Shown here: one piece after another, positions 25,640 through 34,847 of the stretch
How the letters are laid out: each line of letters starts with the position of its first letter
How positions within the stretch are numbered: the stretch's first letter is position 1
Assembly: GCA_947176745.1 (NCBI GenBank)
Contig: CAMWRV010000011.1
Location: 1-56,658 of the forward strand
Reading direction: 5' to 3'
Length of the DNA: 56,658 nucleotides
Source: an uncultured Muribaculaceae bacterium
GTDB taxonomy: Bacteria > Bacteroidota > Bacteroidia > Bacteroidales > Muribaculaceae
Made by a program: the position numbers and the translations under genes
The notes under the pieces: model-generated
The model's input: the letters and a program-made list of their open reading frames with translations, nothing else
Databases searched by the model: none
Told to the model about the DNA's origin: nothing

Positions 25640-27988
25640 TCAGCGGATCACGGTCTTGACCGCGCGGCCTCCGGCACGGACGATGTAGACGCCCGGCGCG
25701 AGCGTGGCGATGTCGGATGCCTCAGCCTGACGAAGCACGCATACGCCGTCGAGAGTAAAGACATCGGCTGTAGCCGCATTGTCAAACAGAAGGCCTACGC
25801 CTGTGGGAGGTTCAAACGCGATCGACCTGAGCGACTCGTGCGCGATGTAGTCGGCGTAATCCTCGGCCGGACATGAACCGGTGCACTCCTCATGGATGCC
25901 TGTGAATGCGTCGGCCGCCACTTCAGGCACGGGAGTAGAGAAGAATTCGACCCTCTTCAGCGAGACACAGTCGGCAAACGCACGCGAACCGATGACTCTC
26001 ACACCTTCGAGAAGCGACACCTTCTCGAGCGACGGGCAGCCTTCGAACGCAGCCTCGTCAGTGGTGTGCGCGGCTACGGAAACCTCACGTACAGCCATAT
26101 TGCCGGCAAACGCACGCTCGGCCACTCTCTCTACGAGATAATCGACTCCATATCCGTTGACTGTCTGCGGCACCGACGCCTCGGGAGCGTCGCCCACATA
26201 TTTTATCGCCGCCACCTTGTCAGCCGGAAGATCATCGGAATAATTCTCCATGATCTGGTTCTCAAGAGGAATTACGGCATATTTGACACCGTCGACTATG
26301 AACAGACCTGTCTCCTCACCCTTGTCGACGATGCTGACGCCCGAGATCATGGTGGTGTGAGCCGCGCTCTCATACCAGGAAGCGAACACGATTCTGAAAT
26401 CCTTGGCTCCGCCGAACTCTTCGAGACCGATCGTCACCTCGCGCCAGTTGTCGTTCTCCCACGAGAAGCCGCTAAAGGTTATCCCTTCCGATATTTTTAT
26501 AGTGCGGAGCACCACAGTATCGCCGTCGGCCACGGCGCGGACCTCGAATTGCGTGTCGTTCGAAGGAATGGCATAGTAGCTGAACTTCAGCACCGGGGAA
26601 GCGACATCCGAAAAGTCGATGGAGTGCGACGTCAGGGCATTCTTGACATCTGCTTTCGGATAACCGTAGTCTGTATAGTTGACACCGAGCACACCGGCGC
26701 CCCCGGGACCTTCGACAGTTGCGGTCGGAGTGTAGCTCTTGCCGACGACAAACGGTTTGCGGAACACCCAAGTGCCACTGTTGTCATCCGCCAGCCACAA
26801 TCTGTCGGTCTTTTTGTCTTCCGACACATTCTCCTCAAACGGAAGAGTATATTGCGGTCCGACCACATATGGCTGCGTCGAAGCCAGTGTATTGTTCGGA
26901 TGTGCCGATGAAGCCGTCCCCACAGTATTGTATGCCACTACGGCATAGTTTATCTTCACCGGCTCCGACAGATCCTCACCTGAATCAAGATACACGGTCT
27001 CGGAAATATCCTCAGCTATCATCACCCAGGTATCCGTGCTGTAGTCGAACACACGATAAATACGGTAGCGGGTCTGCGTCGGATCAAACTTGCTGCCGTT
27101 GTAATCGTTCTGTCCGGAAGATGGAGCCGTCCATGCAAGCGCGACACCGTCAGGCCCGACTGATGCCGAAACTCCGGTGACCGGACGCGGCTTGTCGTAA
27201 CCCACCCATCCGGTATATTTCCTGCCGGTCTCGCCAAGTGAGCATTTCACCTTGACATACCAGTTATTGAGACGGTCAACTGCCGGAGCGTCGTCTGTAA
27301 ACTGCACAGTCTCACCTTTCTGCGGCGATGTAATGACCACAAACGGCTCGGCGCCTGAAGAGGGACTGCTGTCGTATTCTCCCAGACGATACACCTCCAT
27401 GACGTCGAGATCGACCGGAATAGGCTCTGTAGAATTATATGTGGAGGGCGCGACCAGTTCCACAGTAACCGATCCGTCGGCGTTTTCGGTCACCACGCAT
27501 GAAGATGCCATGTCGGGAGTTATGCCGAACTTCACGCTTGCGCTGACCTCGGTCGACTCATCGCCGGAGCCGTCGGAGACAACGGCCGCCTTGCAGTAAT
27601 ACGTGTAACTGTATCCAGTCTGATGAGGATATTCATTCTGATCATCATCGAAAGAAAGCACCTGTCCGGGTTCGACATTCTCGATTGTGGCTACCGGTAT
27701 TTTGCTTTCTCCCAGTGAGGTACAGGTACGTGTGACAGTCACTGTCATTCTTGTATCCTCGGGGAGCGGATCTCCCGCACTCTCAAAGGTCATCCAGCCC
27801 ATGCTGGTTGTGACACTCTCGGCCGACGGGGCAGTCACGGTCAGGCTCACCACTCCCTTGTTCTCGGAATTGAGTGAGAATCCGGCGGATATCTCCGGTT
27901 TGTAGGGTTTGACTGCATGCGCAGCCAGAGGCAGAATCACTCCGGCTGAAACTACAACGGCAAGTCTTCTTGTAGAAATTAAATTCAT
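25640..27988 (-). CDS. Secreted FN3 / choice-of-anchor / BspA-LRR protein with T9SS-type tail
   Basis: A 782-residue surface protein. The ATG at 27988 gives a signal peptide (MNLISTRRLAVVVSAGVILPLAAHA); the frame is open upstream. It contains fibronectin type III-like modules (about 40-350, with TGVSASVGPDGVALAWTAP), a jelly-roll choice-of-anchor region (about 370-560), then BspA-like leucine-rich repeats (about 610-690, AFAGNMAVREVSV, AFEGCPSLEKVSL, AFADCVSLKRVEF) and a T9SS type A-like C-terminus (ADVFTLDGVCVLRQ... GVYIVRAGGRAVKTVIR). BspA repeats are often involved in binding host proteins or other bacteria, so adhesion is plausible but unproven. Confidence 0.8.
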   Translation of the reverse strand: MNLISTRRLAVVVSAGVILPLAAHAVKPYKPEISAGFSLNSENKGVVSLTVTAPSAESVTTSMGWMTFESAGDPLPEDTRMTVTVTRTCTSLGESKIPVATIENVEPGQVLSFDDDQNEYPHQTGYSYTYYCKAAVVSDGSGDESTEVSASVKFGITPDMASSCVVTENADGSVTVELVAPSTYNSTEPIPVDLDVMEVYRLGEYDSSPSSGAEPFVVITSPQKGETVQFTDDAPAVDRLNNWYVKVKCSLGETGRKYTGWVGYDKPRPVTGVSASVGPDGVALAWTAPSSGQNDYNGSKFDPTQTRYRIYRVFDYSTDTWVMIAEDISETVYLDSGEDLSEPVKINYAVVAYNTVGTASSAHPNNTLASTQPYVVGPQYTLPFEENVSEDKKTDRLWLADDNSGTWVFRKPFVVGKSYTPTATVEGPGGAGVLGVNYTDYGYPKADVKNALTSHSIDFSDVASPVLKFSYYAIPSNDTQFEVRAVADGDTVVLRTIKISEGITFSGFSWENDNWREVTIGLEEFGGAKDFRIVFASWYESAAHTTMISGVSIVDKGEETGLFIVDGVKYAVIPLENQIMENYSDDLPADKVAAIKYVGDAPEASVPQTVNGYGVDYLVERVAERAFAGNMAVREVSVAAHTTDEAAFEGCPSLEKVSLLEGVRVIGSRAFADCVSLKRVEFFSTPVPEVAADAFTGIHEECTGSCPAEDYADYIAHESLRSIAFEPPTGVGLLFDNAATADVFTLDGVCVLRQAEASDIATLAPGVYIVRAGGRAVKTVIR

Positions 27989-28109
27989 TCGATCTGATGT
28001 TAATGCCCGCCTTCCTTCGGGCCGATTAGTTTTCACCACAGCGGAAAGTATGGTCTGTGGGTTGTTTTATCGCGGGCAAAACCCACGCTACGGGACGTCT
28101 CTTGTTTTA

Positions 28110-28140
28110 CAAAAATATAAATTTTAAACTATTTAACAAA
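28110..28140 (-). promoter_or_regulatory. Possible promoter of the FN3/LRR gene
   Basis: On the minus strand TATTTTTG covers 28117-28110 and TTTG covers 28140-28137, 19 bases apart. This would give a leader of about 115 bases before the ATG at 27988. The region is very A+T rich, so chance matches are likelier here. Confidence 0.45.
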
Positions 28141-28233
28141 ATAATTTTCAAATTTTATTAAAATATTCTTACAACATGATAAGATTGAACCTATTTTGTG
28201 TCATTTTTCTACAATTCCGTTGACAAAACCATA

Positions 28234-30402
28234 TTACCACACCGAAAATCCGGAGCGGACGCCACGGGCAGTGTACGCTCCGGGAGCGGCTGTCGCGGCC
28301 ACTCGGCGCGGCGTGTCGAGTTCATGGAAACAGATATGAAGACCGATCGCACGCGTCATCAGGAGATCGTCGTGACATCCGGCAATCGCGCCGAAGGAAC
28401 CGTTCTGACGCCTCTCGTAGGCGAGATATTCGTCAAGACAGGCCTCGTCGCGTTCTGTATACAATCGCTCGCGTATGACCTTGACAAGCGTCGACACCAC
28501 CATAGGCTTGGTGGCGACGTTGGTATGGAATCCGTAACGCGTCGGTGCTCCGCGCATCACCTCGGCCTCGCTGCGCGGACGCGCGTAGAGGTTGTCGTAG
28601 ACATCGCGGAGTCGGTTGAGAATGAAATTAGACTGGTCGCCGTCTACCTCGCGGTCAGGATCGCGGGTCTCGAGAGTGTTGCTCTCGATAACAAGAAGGG
28701 CGTTGCCATAGAATGACGCGGCCATCGCGGCCCGCCACGCCAGAATGTCGAAATCGGTGTGACCGCGCCACTGCGCCACTACTTCCGGTCCGCCACCCGA
28801 GGCCATGGGTGCTCGGTCGAACACGACGATTACTGACCAGTCGGCCTTTGACGAGCGTCCGCCGACATCGACTACGGCGACATAACGGTCGGCAATCCTG
28901 AAATCTTTCTCCTCTTCGGGGAGAGCCCACACCTGCCATCCGCCAGAGCCCAGACTCCGGAAAGAGACCGCGCGCAACATGCGGCGGCGGTCGCTGTCGG
29001 AAACGTAGGCCCCGCCGACATCGGCGGCTCCGCCGGCGTCGATCTCTCCGCGCATCGGAGCCGCGCGGCATCCCTCCCGAAGAGCCTCGACACAATAACG
29101 GTCGAACACGCGCGCGCCGGAGTGGACAAACGCCTCGACATCGTCGCTCGGATATTCGGAGGCCATCAGACCGTGATCGGAATATTTGGAACGCTCTGAC
29201 ACATACCAGGCGATAGCCTCAAGTGTCGCACCCCTCTCCCAGAGCCACCAGAGGTAACGGCCCGGCTGCTCACGGTCGCCTGGCGCGGTCTCTGACCCGC
29301 GGCCCTCCCAAAGTCTGCGGGCAAGCGACTCCCGCTCGCCGTCGGAGAGGGGGAGAGAATACTGGTCGATCTCGTACCAGCTTACAAACATCGACTCGAA
29401 CTGCGACTGTCCGCGCCGCGCAGCCTCGTATTCGCGATGAAAGAAGTTGCCGGTGCCGTTGGCAGTCGATTCGTAGACGATCATCGTCATCGGCAGCAGC
29501 AGCACGCCAGAGCATGCCGAACGCAGTATGCTTTCGGGTGTCTTGCCAAGCGTCTTGCGCCAGACTCCGACCTCGGAGCAATGCACAAGACTGTAGTCGC
29601 CGCCACGGCATGAATCTGGACGCTCGGCCGATCCGACCTTGACCTTGCAGTTGCGCGAGGGGACGCGAAACATGGTGCGGGTTCTGCCCACCCACTCCAC
29701 GCGCTTCTCCCGCTCGCTCCAGTCTTCATCCTCGTCGTGGAGCAATGCGAGGGGATATCGGCCGATCATGCGGTCGAACATATCTTTTATCTCCTCGCTC
29801 CCCACACCCTGATGGGCTATGATGAGAGAGTTGAGTCCGCGGCGGTGCACAAGCTGAAGCCATGCCATGTAAAGCTGCGAGCATGTGCTGCCTCCCCACT
29901 GGCGGGCCTTTAGCAGAATGAGACGGATCGGACGCCCCGCCACGCGCATGCGCTCAAGACGCTCCACAAACTTACGCTGCGGCCTGTTGAGACGGAAGAG
30001 CACGTCGTCGCCTCCACGCTTGTCTTTGATATAGGCGCGAGTGGCGGCCCAGTAGGGAAAGTCGTGGAGCATACGCAGCCTGTCGAGCCGCGATGCAAGC
30101 CGCTCCCGGTCGCGCTGCGTCGGAGTGCGTCCGAATTCTTTCCTTAGATACAGATCGACGTCGCCCGATGCGGAAAGACACTCGATCATCCTCTCGCCGC
30201 GCATTGTGTCGGGAAGCCATGATCTTGACAGCCCCCTGACATCGAAGAGAAAACGGCTTCCGACAGAACCCTCTCCGGTCACAGGGTCGAACAACCGCGA
30301 GTTTTCCGCATTGCGCCGGGCGTTTTCCTCAAGAATCGTCCTGACGGCATCATCAGCCGTCACACAGGAAGAAGCCTCAGTAATGAAATGATCATCCATC
30401 AT
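28234..30402 (-). CDS. Phage-type terminase large subunit (TerL), standing alone
   Basis: A 722-residue protein with the full set of DNA-packaging motor motifs. The ATPase part has Walker A LLKARQWGGST (Lys165 to Thr173), Walker B VHCSEVG with catalytic-type Glu277, and the coupling motif ESTANG (Glu311). The nuclease part has VAVVDVGG (Asp512), LLVIESN (Glu573) and CHDDL (Asp678-Asp679), the RNase H-fold triad. It is longer than most terminases because of an N-terminal region of about 150 residues. The start overlaps the stop of the upstream small gene by four bases. No portal, capsid, tail, integrase or lysis gene lies within the window. It could be a remnant under selection, part of a minimal satellite, or a domesticated motor. 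Confidence 0.85.
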   Translation of the reverse strand: MMDDHFITEASSCVTADDAVRTILEENARRNAENSRLFDPVTGEGSVGSRFLFDVRGLSRSWLPDTMRGERMIECLSASGDVDLYLRKEFGRTPTQRDRERLASRLDRLRMLHDFPYWAATRAYIKDKRGGDDVLFRLNRPQRKFVERLERMRVAGRPIRLILLKARQWGGSTCSQLYMAWLQLVHRRGLNSLIIAHQGVGSEEIKDMFDRMIGRYPLALLHDEDEDWSEREKRVEWVGRTRTMFRVPSRNCKVKVGSAERPDSCRGGDYSLVHCSEVGVWRKTLGKTPESILRSACSGVLLLPMTMIVYESTANGTGNFFHREYEAARRGQSQFESMFVSWYEIDQYSLPLSDGERESLARRLWEGRGSETAPGDREQPGRYLWWLWERGATLEAIAWYVSERSKYSDHGLMASEYPSDDVEAFVHSGARVFDRYCVEALREGCRAAPMRGEIDAGGAADVGGAYVSDSDRRRMLRAVSFRSLGSGGWQVWALPEEEKDFRIADRYVAVVDVGGRSSKADWSVIVVFDRAPMASGGGPEVVAQWRGHTDFDILAWRAAMAASFYGNALLVIESNTLETRDPDREVDGDQSNFILNRLRDVYDNLYARPRSEAEVMRGAPTRYGFHTNVATKPMVVSTLVKVIRERLYTERDEACLDEYLAYERRQNGSFGAIAGCHDDLLMTRAIGLHICFHELDTPRRVAATAAPGAYTARGVRSGFSVW

Positions 30403-30854
30403 GACGGCACAGAATCAAGGGTCAGAGAATTCATGAGACGTTCGGCAGCGGCACGCCGGCGTATGCGGTAGATTATCACCTTGGCCGATTTTTCGGTGAG
30501 ATAGAAGCATGGCGCCGGCTCGCACACCGCCTCGCCGACAGCATGCGTCATGCACAGCGACGGATCGGCGGTCATCTTCGCGATGACGCGCGAGAAGAGT
30601 TCCTCATACATGGCGCGCCGCCCGGCAAACATGCCGGCGGTGGCCGGCTCCACACCGTCGCGCATCATCGCGCCTATGACGGCGGCGGCTCGTTCCTCGC
30701 TCACCCAGAAGCGCGACGCGGGCCGGGCGGCGGCCATTCCGAACATGTCGCGCAGAGCCACGCCTCGCGACGTGGCCAGCACTTCCTTAAAACTCTCATA
30801 CAACTCCCGGTCGCGTTGCCGGGCAAAATCTGACGTGCTCCCTTTCTTCTTCAT
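30399..30854 (-). CDS. Small partner of TerL, possible terminase small subunit
   Basis: A 151-residue basic protein upstream of and overlapping the terminase large subunit gene (ATGA at 30402-30399). The ATG at 30854 is chosen because the longer open frame runs back through a promoter and a tandem repeat and has no protein-like content. Sequence is MKKKGSTSDFARQRDRELYESFKEVL..., mostly helical. Two segments resemble each other: PASRFWVSEERAAAVIGAMMR near residue 48 and PAPCFYLTEKSAKVIIYRIRR near 115. Position and size suggest a terminase small subunit, which would recognise DNA and load TerL, but the family was not recognised from sequence alone. Confidence 0.6.
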   Translation of the reverse strand: MKKKGSTSDFARQRDRELYESFKEVLATSRGVALRDMFGMAAARPASRFWVSEERAAAVIGAMMRDGVEPATAGMFAGRRAMYEELFSRVIAKMTADPSLCMTHAVGEAVCEPAPCFYLTEKSAKVIIYRIRRRAAAERLMNSLTLDSVPS

Positions 30855-30865
30855 CTTCCCTCGTT

Positions 30866-30907
30866 TTAGCAATAGTGATACAGTAGTTAGCAATAGTGAT
30901 ACAGCAG
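30866..30907 (-). repeat. Two 21-bp direct repeats in the TerS leader
   Basis: TTAGCAATAGTGATACAG plus three bases occurs twice without a gap, at 30866-30886 and 30887-30907, with one difference between the copies. The pair begins 12 bases upstream of the small-subunit ATG and lies between the promoter and the gene, so it is in the transcribed leader. Confidence 0.85.
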
Positions 30908-30947
30908 TGATATGTAAGCTGTGGTCCGGTAGCAGACCTTTCGGGGG

Positions 30948-30955
30948 CAAAGATA
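30948..30955 (-). promoter_or_regulatory. -7 box for the TerS-TerL operon
   Basis: On the minus strand TATCTTTG covers 30955-30948. It would start transcription about 85-90 bases before the ATG at 30854 and after the terminator of the GH31 gene, giving the terminase pair its own transcript. The -33 element is not clear. Confidence 0.55.
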
Positions 30956-31003
30956 GCGGCAATAACTGCCCAATTCTTGCAGTCGCATGCAAATTAATCT
31001 TAA

Positions 31004-31034
31004 AAGGCGGCATCTCCAAAGGAAATGCCGCCTT
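31004..31034 (-). terminator. Terminator of the GH31 gene
   Basis: AAGGCGGCAT (31004-31013) and ATGCCGCCTT (31025-31034) form a perfect 10-bp stem 22 bases past the stop at 31056. On the minus strand it is followed by the T-rich TTAAGATTAATTTGC. Confidence 0.7.
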
Positions 31035-31055
31035 CACGTTACGTATAAAGAGAGC

Positions 31056-33476
31056 TTACTCTATGACGAGCTTAAGAGGTGTGTAGTCGTAGCCGAAGCC
31101 GATGACGAGCGTGCGCGTCGAGGCGTCGTATGCCCACGCCGCATTGCGTATAGCCTTGGGCGACATCTCCTTTGCAAGAGTCTTGCCATCGAGTGTTACC
31201 GCGGAGGGACATGCCACTCCCGGCACCTCAAGCGTGATCATGCGGCCCGCAGGCATGCCGCGGTATGACCCTTCCGACGAGACTGCGATCTCGAACCCGC
31301 GGCCGCGAGGAACAGCCGAGAATGTGGTAAGCTGATACTGACCGTCGGCGAGCGATGTCGGGCTGAGCCGGTTGTCGTCGAACATGGTGAACGACGATTC
31401 CTCTCGCGACGGAAAATACTTGACGGTCAAGAAGGTCGGATCATACTCCGAAGTATTCGCCACAGGACGCATATACTGCGGGATGAAACTGCCTGCCTTT
31501 ACAAACATCGGCATCTGGTCGAGCGGCGCGGCCACGGTGGCGGTCGTGCCTCCGGCGAAGGTCTGCGACGGCTTGTTCCAGTTCACCCATGTGCTTCCGG
31601 CCGGGAAATAGACTTTGCGGCTGCGTGCCCCCTTTGTGAAGACTGGAGCGACGAGCACTTCCGGACCCCAGAGATATTCGTCGGTGACGTTGGCTTCGAC
31701 CGTGCCCCCTTCGGAGTGGAAGTTGACCGGACGCGCGAGCGGCAGACCTTCGGCTGTATTCTCGTAGGCGAGGGTGTAGTTGTAGGGCAGCCACTGATAA
31801 CGCTGGCGGATGAAGTCCTTGATTATGGCGTCATGCTGCGGATAGTGGTAAGGCTCCGGTTTGAGCTGCGCGTGGGTGCGGAGCATCGGGGAGAATGCCC
31901 CCATCTGCAGCCAGCGCACGTAGAGTTCGGGCTGATACGGATCTGAGGGATCGACAGCGAACCCGCCGACATCCGAACCCATGTAGCCGAGTCCGGAGAG
32001 TCCGGAGTTGAGCATCAGGGCTACCTGCGGCGCGAATCCTGCCCAGCTGCGCGACACATCGGTGGTCCAGGGGAACACGCTGTAACGCTGCAGACCGGCT
32101 GTGCCGCCGCGCATCATCAGCAGCGGGCGCATGTCGGGGAAGTCCTCGCGGAGGCCGTCGTAGATGGTCTTGGACCACTCGTTGCCGTATACGTTATGGT
32201 ATTGCGATGCGGTCTCGCCGTTGGCGTGCACCGCGGTGAGGGGATGCACCTCGGGTTCGCCGAGGTCGCCCCACCAGCCGGAGATACCCTCGGCGGTCAG
32301 ATCTTTGAGACGGTTCCACATCCACTCGCGGGTGGCGGGATTGGAGATGTCGAACATTCCGGCGTCGCCCACCCATGTGGTTACATCGTGGGTATTGCCG
32401 GCGGAGTCCTTGACAAGCATTCCGGCCTCGCTGAGAGTGTTGTAGTTGTCGATCGCGCCGATCTTGTTGATATAGGGCTGGTTGATCAGCACGGTGTGCA
32501 CACCCATGGACGAGAGAGAGTCGAGCATGCGGCGGTGGTCGGGAAACTGGTCGCGGTTCCATTCGAGGCGACCCATGTCGGTCTCCTTGCCATACCAGTA
32601 GAGATCAAACACGATTCCGTCTACAGGATAGTCGCGCTGACGCAGTGAGTCGATCGCTCCGAGAGCCTCCTGCTCGTTGTGATAACCGTAGCGGGAAGTG
32701 ATGTAGCCGAGCGCCCAGAACGGAGGAAGCTGCTGGCGTCCGGTCAGTTCGGTAAAGCGCGAGGTCGCGCCTGCGAGCGAGCCTTCGCCGTTGACGAAGT
32801 AATAAGACAACGGTTTCGGGGTCTCCGACTCATAGACAATCGAATCGCGTCCGAGTGTCATGACAGCGCGGTTGTAGTCGTCGAAGAGCACGCCGTAGCC
32901 GGCGTCGGATACAAACCAGGGCATCGTTATACCCATCTGCGAGATCCGCGGATCGCCGGCTCCGTAGCCGTAGTTCTGACGGTTATACATGACGAGCGTG
33001 TCGCCGTTGAGGCGCAGCGAGTGGCCGCGCTCTCCTGCGCCGTAGAGGTTCTGCGCCACTCCGTTGAGCAGCGAGACCCGCTTCACGTCGCCTGAGTTGT
33101 CGACACCGCCGGCCTCGGCGAGTATCGTGTCGCCCTCGGCGTTGAGGAAGACGGTGCGTCCCGTGAGCCTGTTGACGGAGACGGTTGTCTCGTCAGAGTT
33201 GAATATCACCTCTGTCGGAGTGGCGAACCATGTGACGCCCTCCGACGAGGGTGCGAGCACAGACGCCTGAGAGCGAGGGAAGCTGAACTTCCTCTCGCCG
33301 GCGGGGATGCGCGAGATCTTGAATATGCCCGGAGTCAGCGGCGTCACGGCCACAGTGCCCCGGGGCGTGCCGACAAGAGTCGACTGCCCCGAAGTGGCGA
33401 TGGAGCCGGGAGTGGGCATGGTGGCTGCAAGGGCGGTCACCCCTGCCAGCCCGAGAGCTATCGAAATCAGTTTCAT
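31056..33476 (-). CDS. Exported GH31 alpha-glycosidase or transglucosylase
   Basis: An 806-residue GH31 enzyme with a signal peptide (MKLISIALGLAGVTALAATM; ATG at 33476 preferred to an upstream in-frame start). The nucleophile region is GWWGDLGEPE with Asp404, and the acid/base region is GSDVGGF with Asp502, both standard for GH31. RYGYHNEQEALGAIDSLRQRDYPVDGIVFDLYWYG is the typical barrel entry. The overall pattern recalls alpha-glucosidases and 4-alpha-glucosyltransferases of the Agd31B type; substrate cannot be fixed from the sequence. The C-terminus ends in YTPLKLVIE without a T9SS tail, so it is probably periplasmic. The gene follows the saccharopine dehydrogenase-like gene after 16 bases. 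Confidence 0.88.
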   Translation of the reverse strand: MKLISIALGLAGVTALAATMPTPGSIATSGQSTLVGTPRGTVAVTPLTPGIFKISRIPAGERKFSFPRSQASVLAPSSEGVTWFATPTEVIFNSDETTVSVNRLTGRTVFLNAEGDTILAEAGGVDNSGDVKRVSLLNGVAQNLYGAGERGHSLRLNGDTLVMYNRQNYGYGAGDPRISQMGITMPWFVSDAGYGVLFDDYNRAVMTLGRDSIVYESETPKPLSYYFVNGEGSLAGATSRFTELTGRQQLPPFWALGYITSRYGYHNEQEALGAIDSLRQRDYPVDGIVFDLYWYGKETDMGRLEWNRDQFPDHRRMLDSLSSMGVHTVLINQPYINKIGAIDNYNTLSEAGMLVKDSAGNTHDVTTWVGDAGMFDISNPATREWMWNRLKDLTAEGISGWWGDLGEPEVHPLTAVHANGETASQYHNVYGNEWSKTIYDGLREDFPDMRPLLMMRGGTAGLQRYSVFPWTTDVSRSWAGFAPQVALMLNSGLSGLGYMGSDVGGFAVDPSDPYQPELYVRWLQMGAFSPMLRTHAQLKPEPYHYPQHDAIIKDFIRQRYQWLPYNYTLAYENTAEGLPLARPVNFHSEGGTVEANVTDEYLWGPEVLVAPVFTKGARSRKVYFPAGSTWVNWNKPSQTFAGGTTATVAAPLDQMPMFVKAGSFIPQYMRPVANTSEYDPTFLTVKYFPSREESSFTMFDDNRLSPTSLADGQYQLTTFSAVPRGRGFEIAVSSEGSYRGMPAGRMITLEVPGVACPSAVTLDGKTLAKEMSPKAIRNAAWAYDASTRTLVIGFGYDYTPLKLVIE

Positions 33477-33492
33477 GTGTCGAGGTTTCGGT

Positions 33493-34704
33493 TCAATCGT
33501 TGAATTCAAGATCACCGTCTACGATCACATGCCAGGGAAGTCCGTTCTCTGCAAGAGCAGCGAGGAACGGATCGGGATCGAACTCCTCGACGTTGTGCAC
33601 GCCGGGCATCACCCACTTGCCGGTCATGAACATCATGGCACCGACCACGGCGGGAACGCCGGTGGTGTAGCTCACGGCCTGCGCGCCGGTCTCCTTGTAG
33701 GCCTCCTGGTGCGAGCAGTTGTTGTAGATGTAGTAGGTCGATTCCTTACCCTCTTTGTCGAGGCCGGATATGCGGCATCCGATCGAGGTCTCGCCTGTGT
33801 AGTTCTCTCCGAGCGAGCCGGGATCGGGCAGAACGGCCTTGAGGAACTGGATCGGTATGATCTCCTGTCCGTTATAGAGCACCGGATCGATGCGGGCCAT
33901 GCCTATGTCCTGGATCACGCGCAGGTGAGTCAGGTATTCCTGACCGAATGTCATCCAGAAGCGCGCGCGGCGGATGGTCGGGAAGTTGATGACGAGACTC
34001 TCGAGCTCCTCATGATAGAGGAGGTAGCTCTCGCGCTCGCCGATGTTGGGGTATGTGAGGGGCTGGTGCACGGCGAGGTTCTCGGTCTCGACCCACTTGC
34101 CGTCTTCCCAGTATTTTCCTTTCTGAGTGATCTCGCGAATGTTGATCTCGGGGTTGAAGTTAGTGGCGAACGCCTTGCCGTGGTTGCCGGCGTTACAGTC
34201 AACGATATCGAGATAGCGCATCTCGGAGAAGTGATGTTTGGCGGCATAGGCCACGAAGATGGCCGAAACTCCGGGGTCGAAGCCGCAGCCGAGAATTGCG
34301 GTGAGACCGGCCTTCTCGAAACGCTCGCGGAACGCCCACTGCCAGGAGTATTCGAAGTGCGCCTCATCCTTGGGCTCGTAGTTGGCGGTGTCGAGATAGT
34401 TGACACCGCATTCGAGACAAGCCTCCATGATTGTGAGGTCCTGATAAGGGAGCGCGACGTTGATTACGAGTTCGGGGCGGTGGCGGCGGAAGAGCTCGCA
34501 GAGTTCGGGCACAGAATCCGCGTCAACTCGGTCGGTGGCTATGCGCACGCCGGTAGCCTCGGCCACTTTGGCCGAGATGGCGTCGCATTTCGACTGTGTG
34601 CGCGATGCAAGAACTATCTCGCTGAACACTTCAGGGTGCATGGCGCACTTGTGGGCCACTACCGTACCCACGCCTCCGGCGCCGATGATCATGACTTTTC
34701 CCAT
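33493..34704 (-). CDS. Saccharopine dehydrogenase-family protein, probable carboxy(nor)spermidine dehydrogenase
   Basis: A 403-residue NADPH-dependent oxidoreductase. The ATG at 34704 begins MGKVMIIGAGGVGTVVAHKC, a dinucleotide-binding fold; the longer frame adds residues that precede the Rossmann motif and cross the promoter. Segments such as ILGCGFDPGVSAIFVAYA, DCNAGNHGKAFATNFNPEINIREI and SYTTGVPAVVGAMM are like carboxynorspermidine/carboxyspermidine dehydrogenase, which joins aspartate semialdehyde to a diamine in the alternative spermidine pathway used by many Bacteroidetes. The decarboxylase partner is not in the window. A lysine-pathway saccharopine dehydrogenase is the other option. 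Confidence 0.8.
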   Translation of the reverse strand: MGKVMIIGAGGVGTVVAHKCAMHPEVFSEIVLASRTQSKCDAISAKVAEATGVRIATDRVDADSVPELCELFRRHRPELVINVALPYQDLTIMEACLECGVNYLDTANYEPKDEAHFEYSWQWAFRERFEKAGLTAILGCGFDPGVSAIFVAYAAKHHFSEMRYLDIVDCNAGNHGKAFATNFNPEINIREITQKGKYWEDGKWVETENLAVHQPLTYPNIGERESYLLYHEELESLVINFPTIRRARFWMTFGQEYLTHLRVIQDIGMARIDPVLYNGQEIIPIQFLKAVLPDPGSLGENYTGETSIGCRISGLDKEGKESTYYIYNNCSHQEAYKETGAQAVSYTTGVPAVVGAMMFMTGKWVMPGVHNVEEFDPDPFLAALAENGLPWHVIVDGDLEFND

Positions 34705-34790
34705 TTCTTCTTTATCTGATTTTAAAGTTATTTTTACAGGGTTCGGACTGATGTCCCGTATTAAAAACATCTATTATCCGCTTTAAATGG

Positions 34791-34819
34791 CAAATTTAAT
34801 CAAAAAATCGCTAAATTTG
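34791..34819. promoter_or_regulatory. Divergent promoter boxes
   Basis: TAAATTTG occurs on both strands: minus 34798-34791 for the dehydrogenase gene and plus 34812-34819 for tsaE. The boxes are only 13 bases apart, so the two polymerase footprints would overlap. Confidence 0.6.
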
Positions 34820-34847
34820 CATTTTAAGAAGAATTATCTGAAGACTC

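Noticed and set aside
28234..31055. Search for attachment-site repeats around the terminase operon
   Set aside because: No convincing direct repeat was found at both flanks by eye, and there is no integrase, so an integrated element with defined ends could not be supported.
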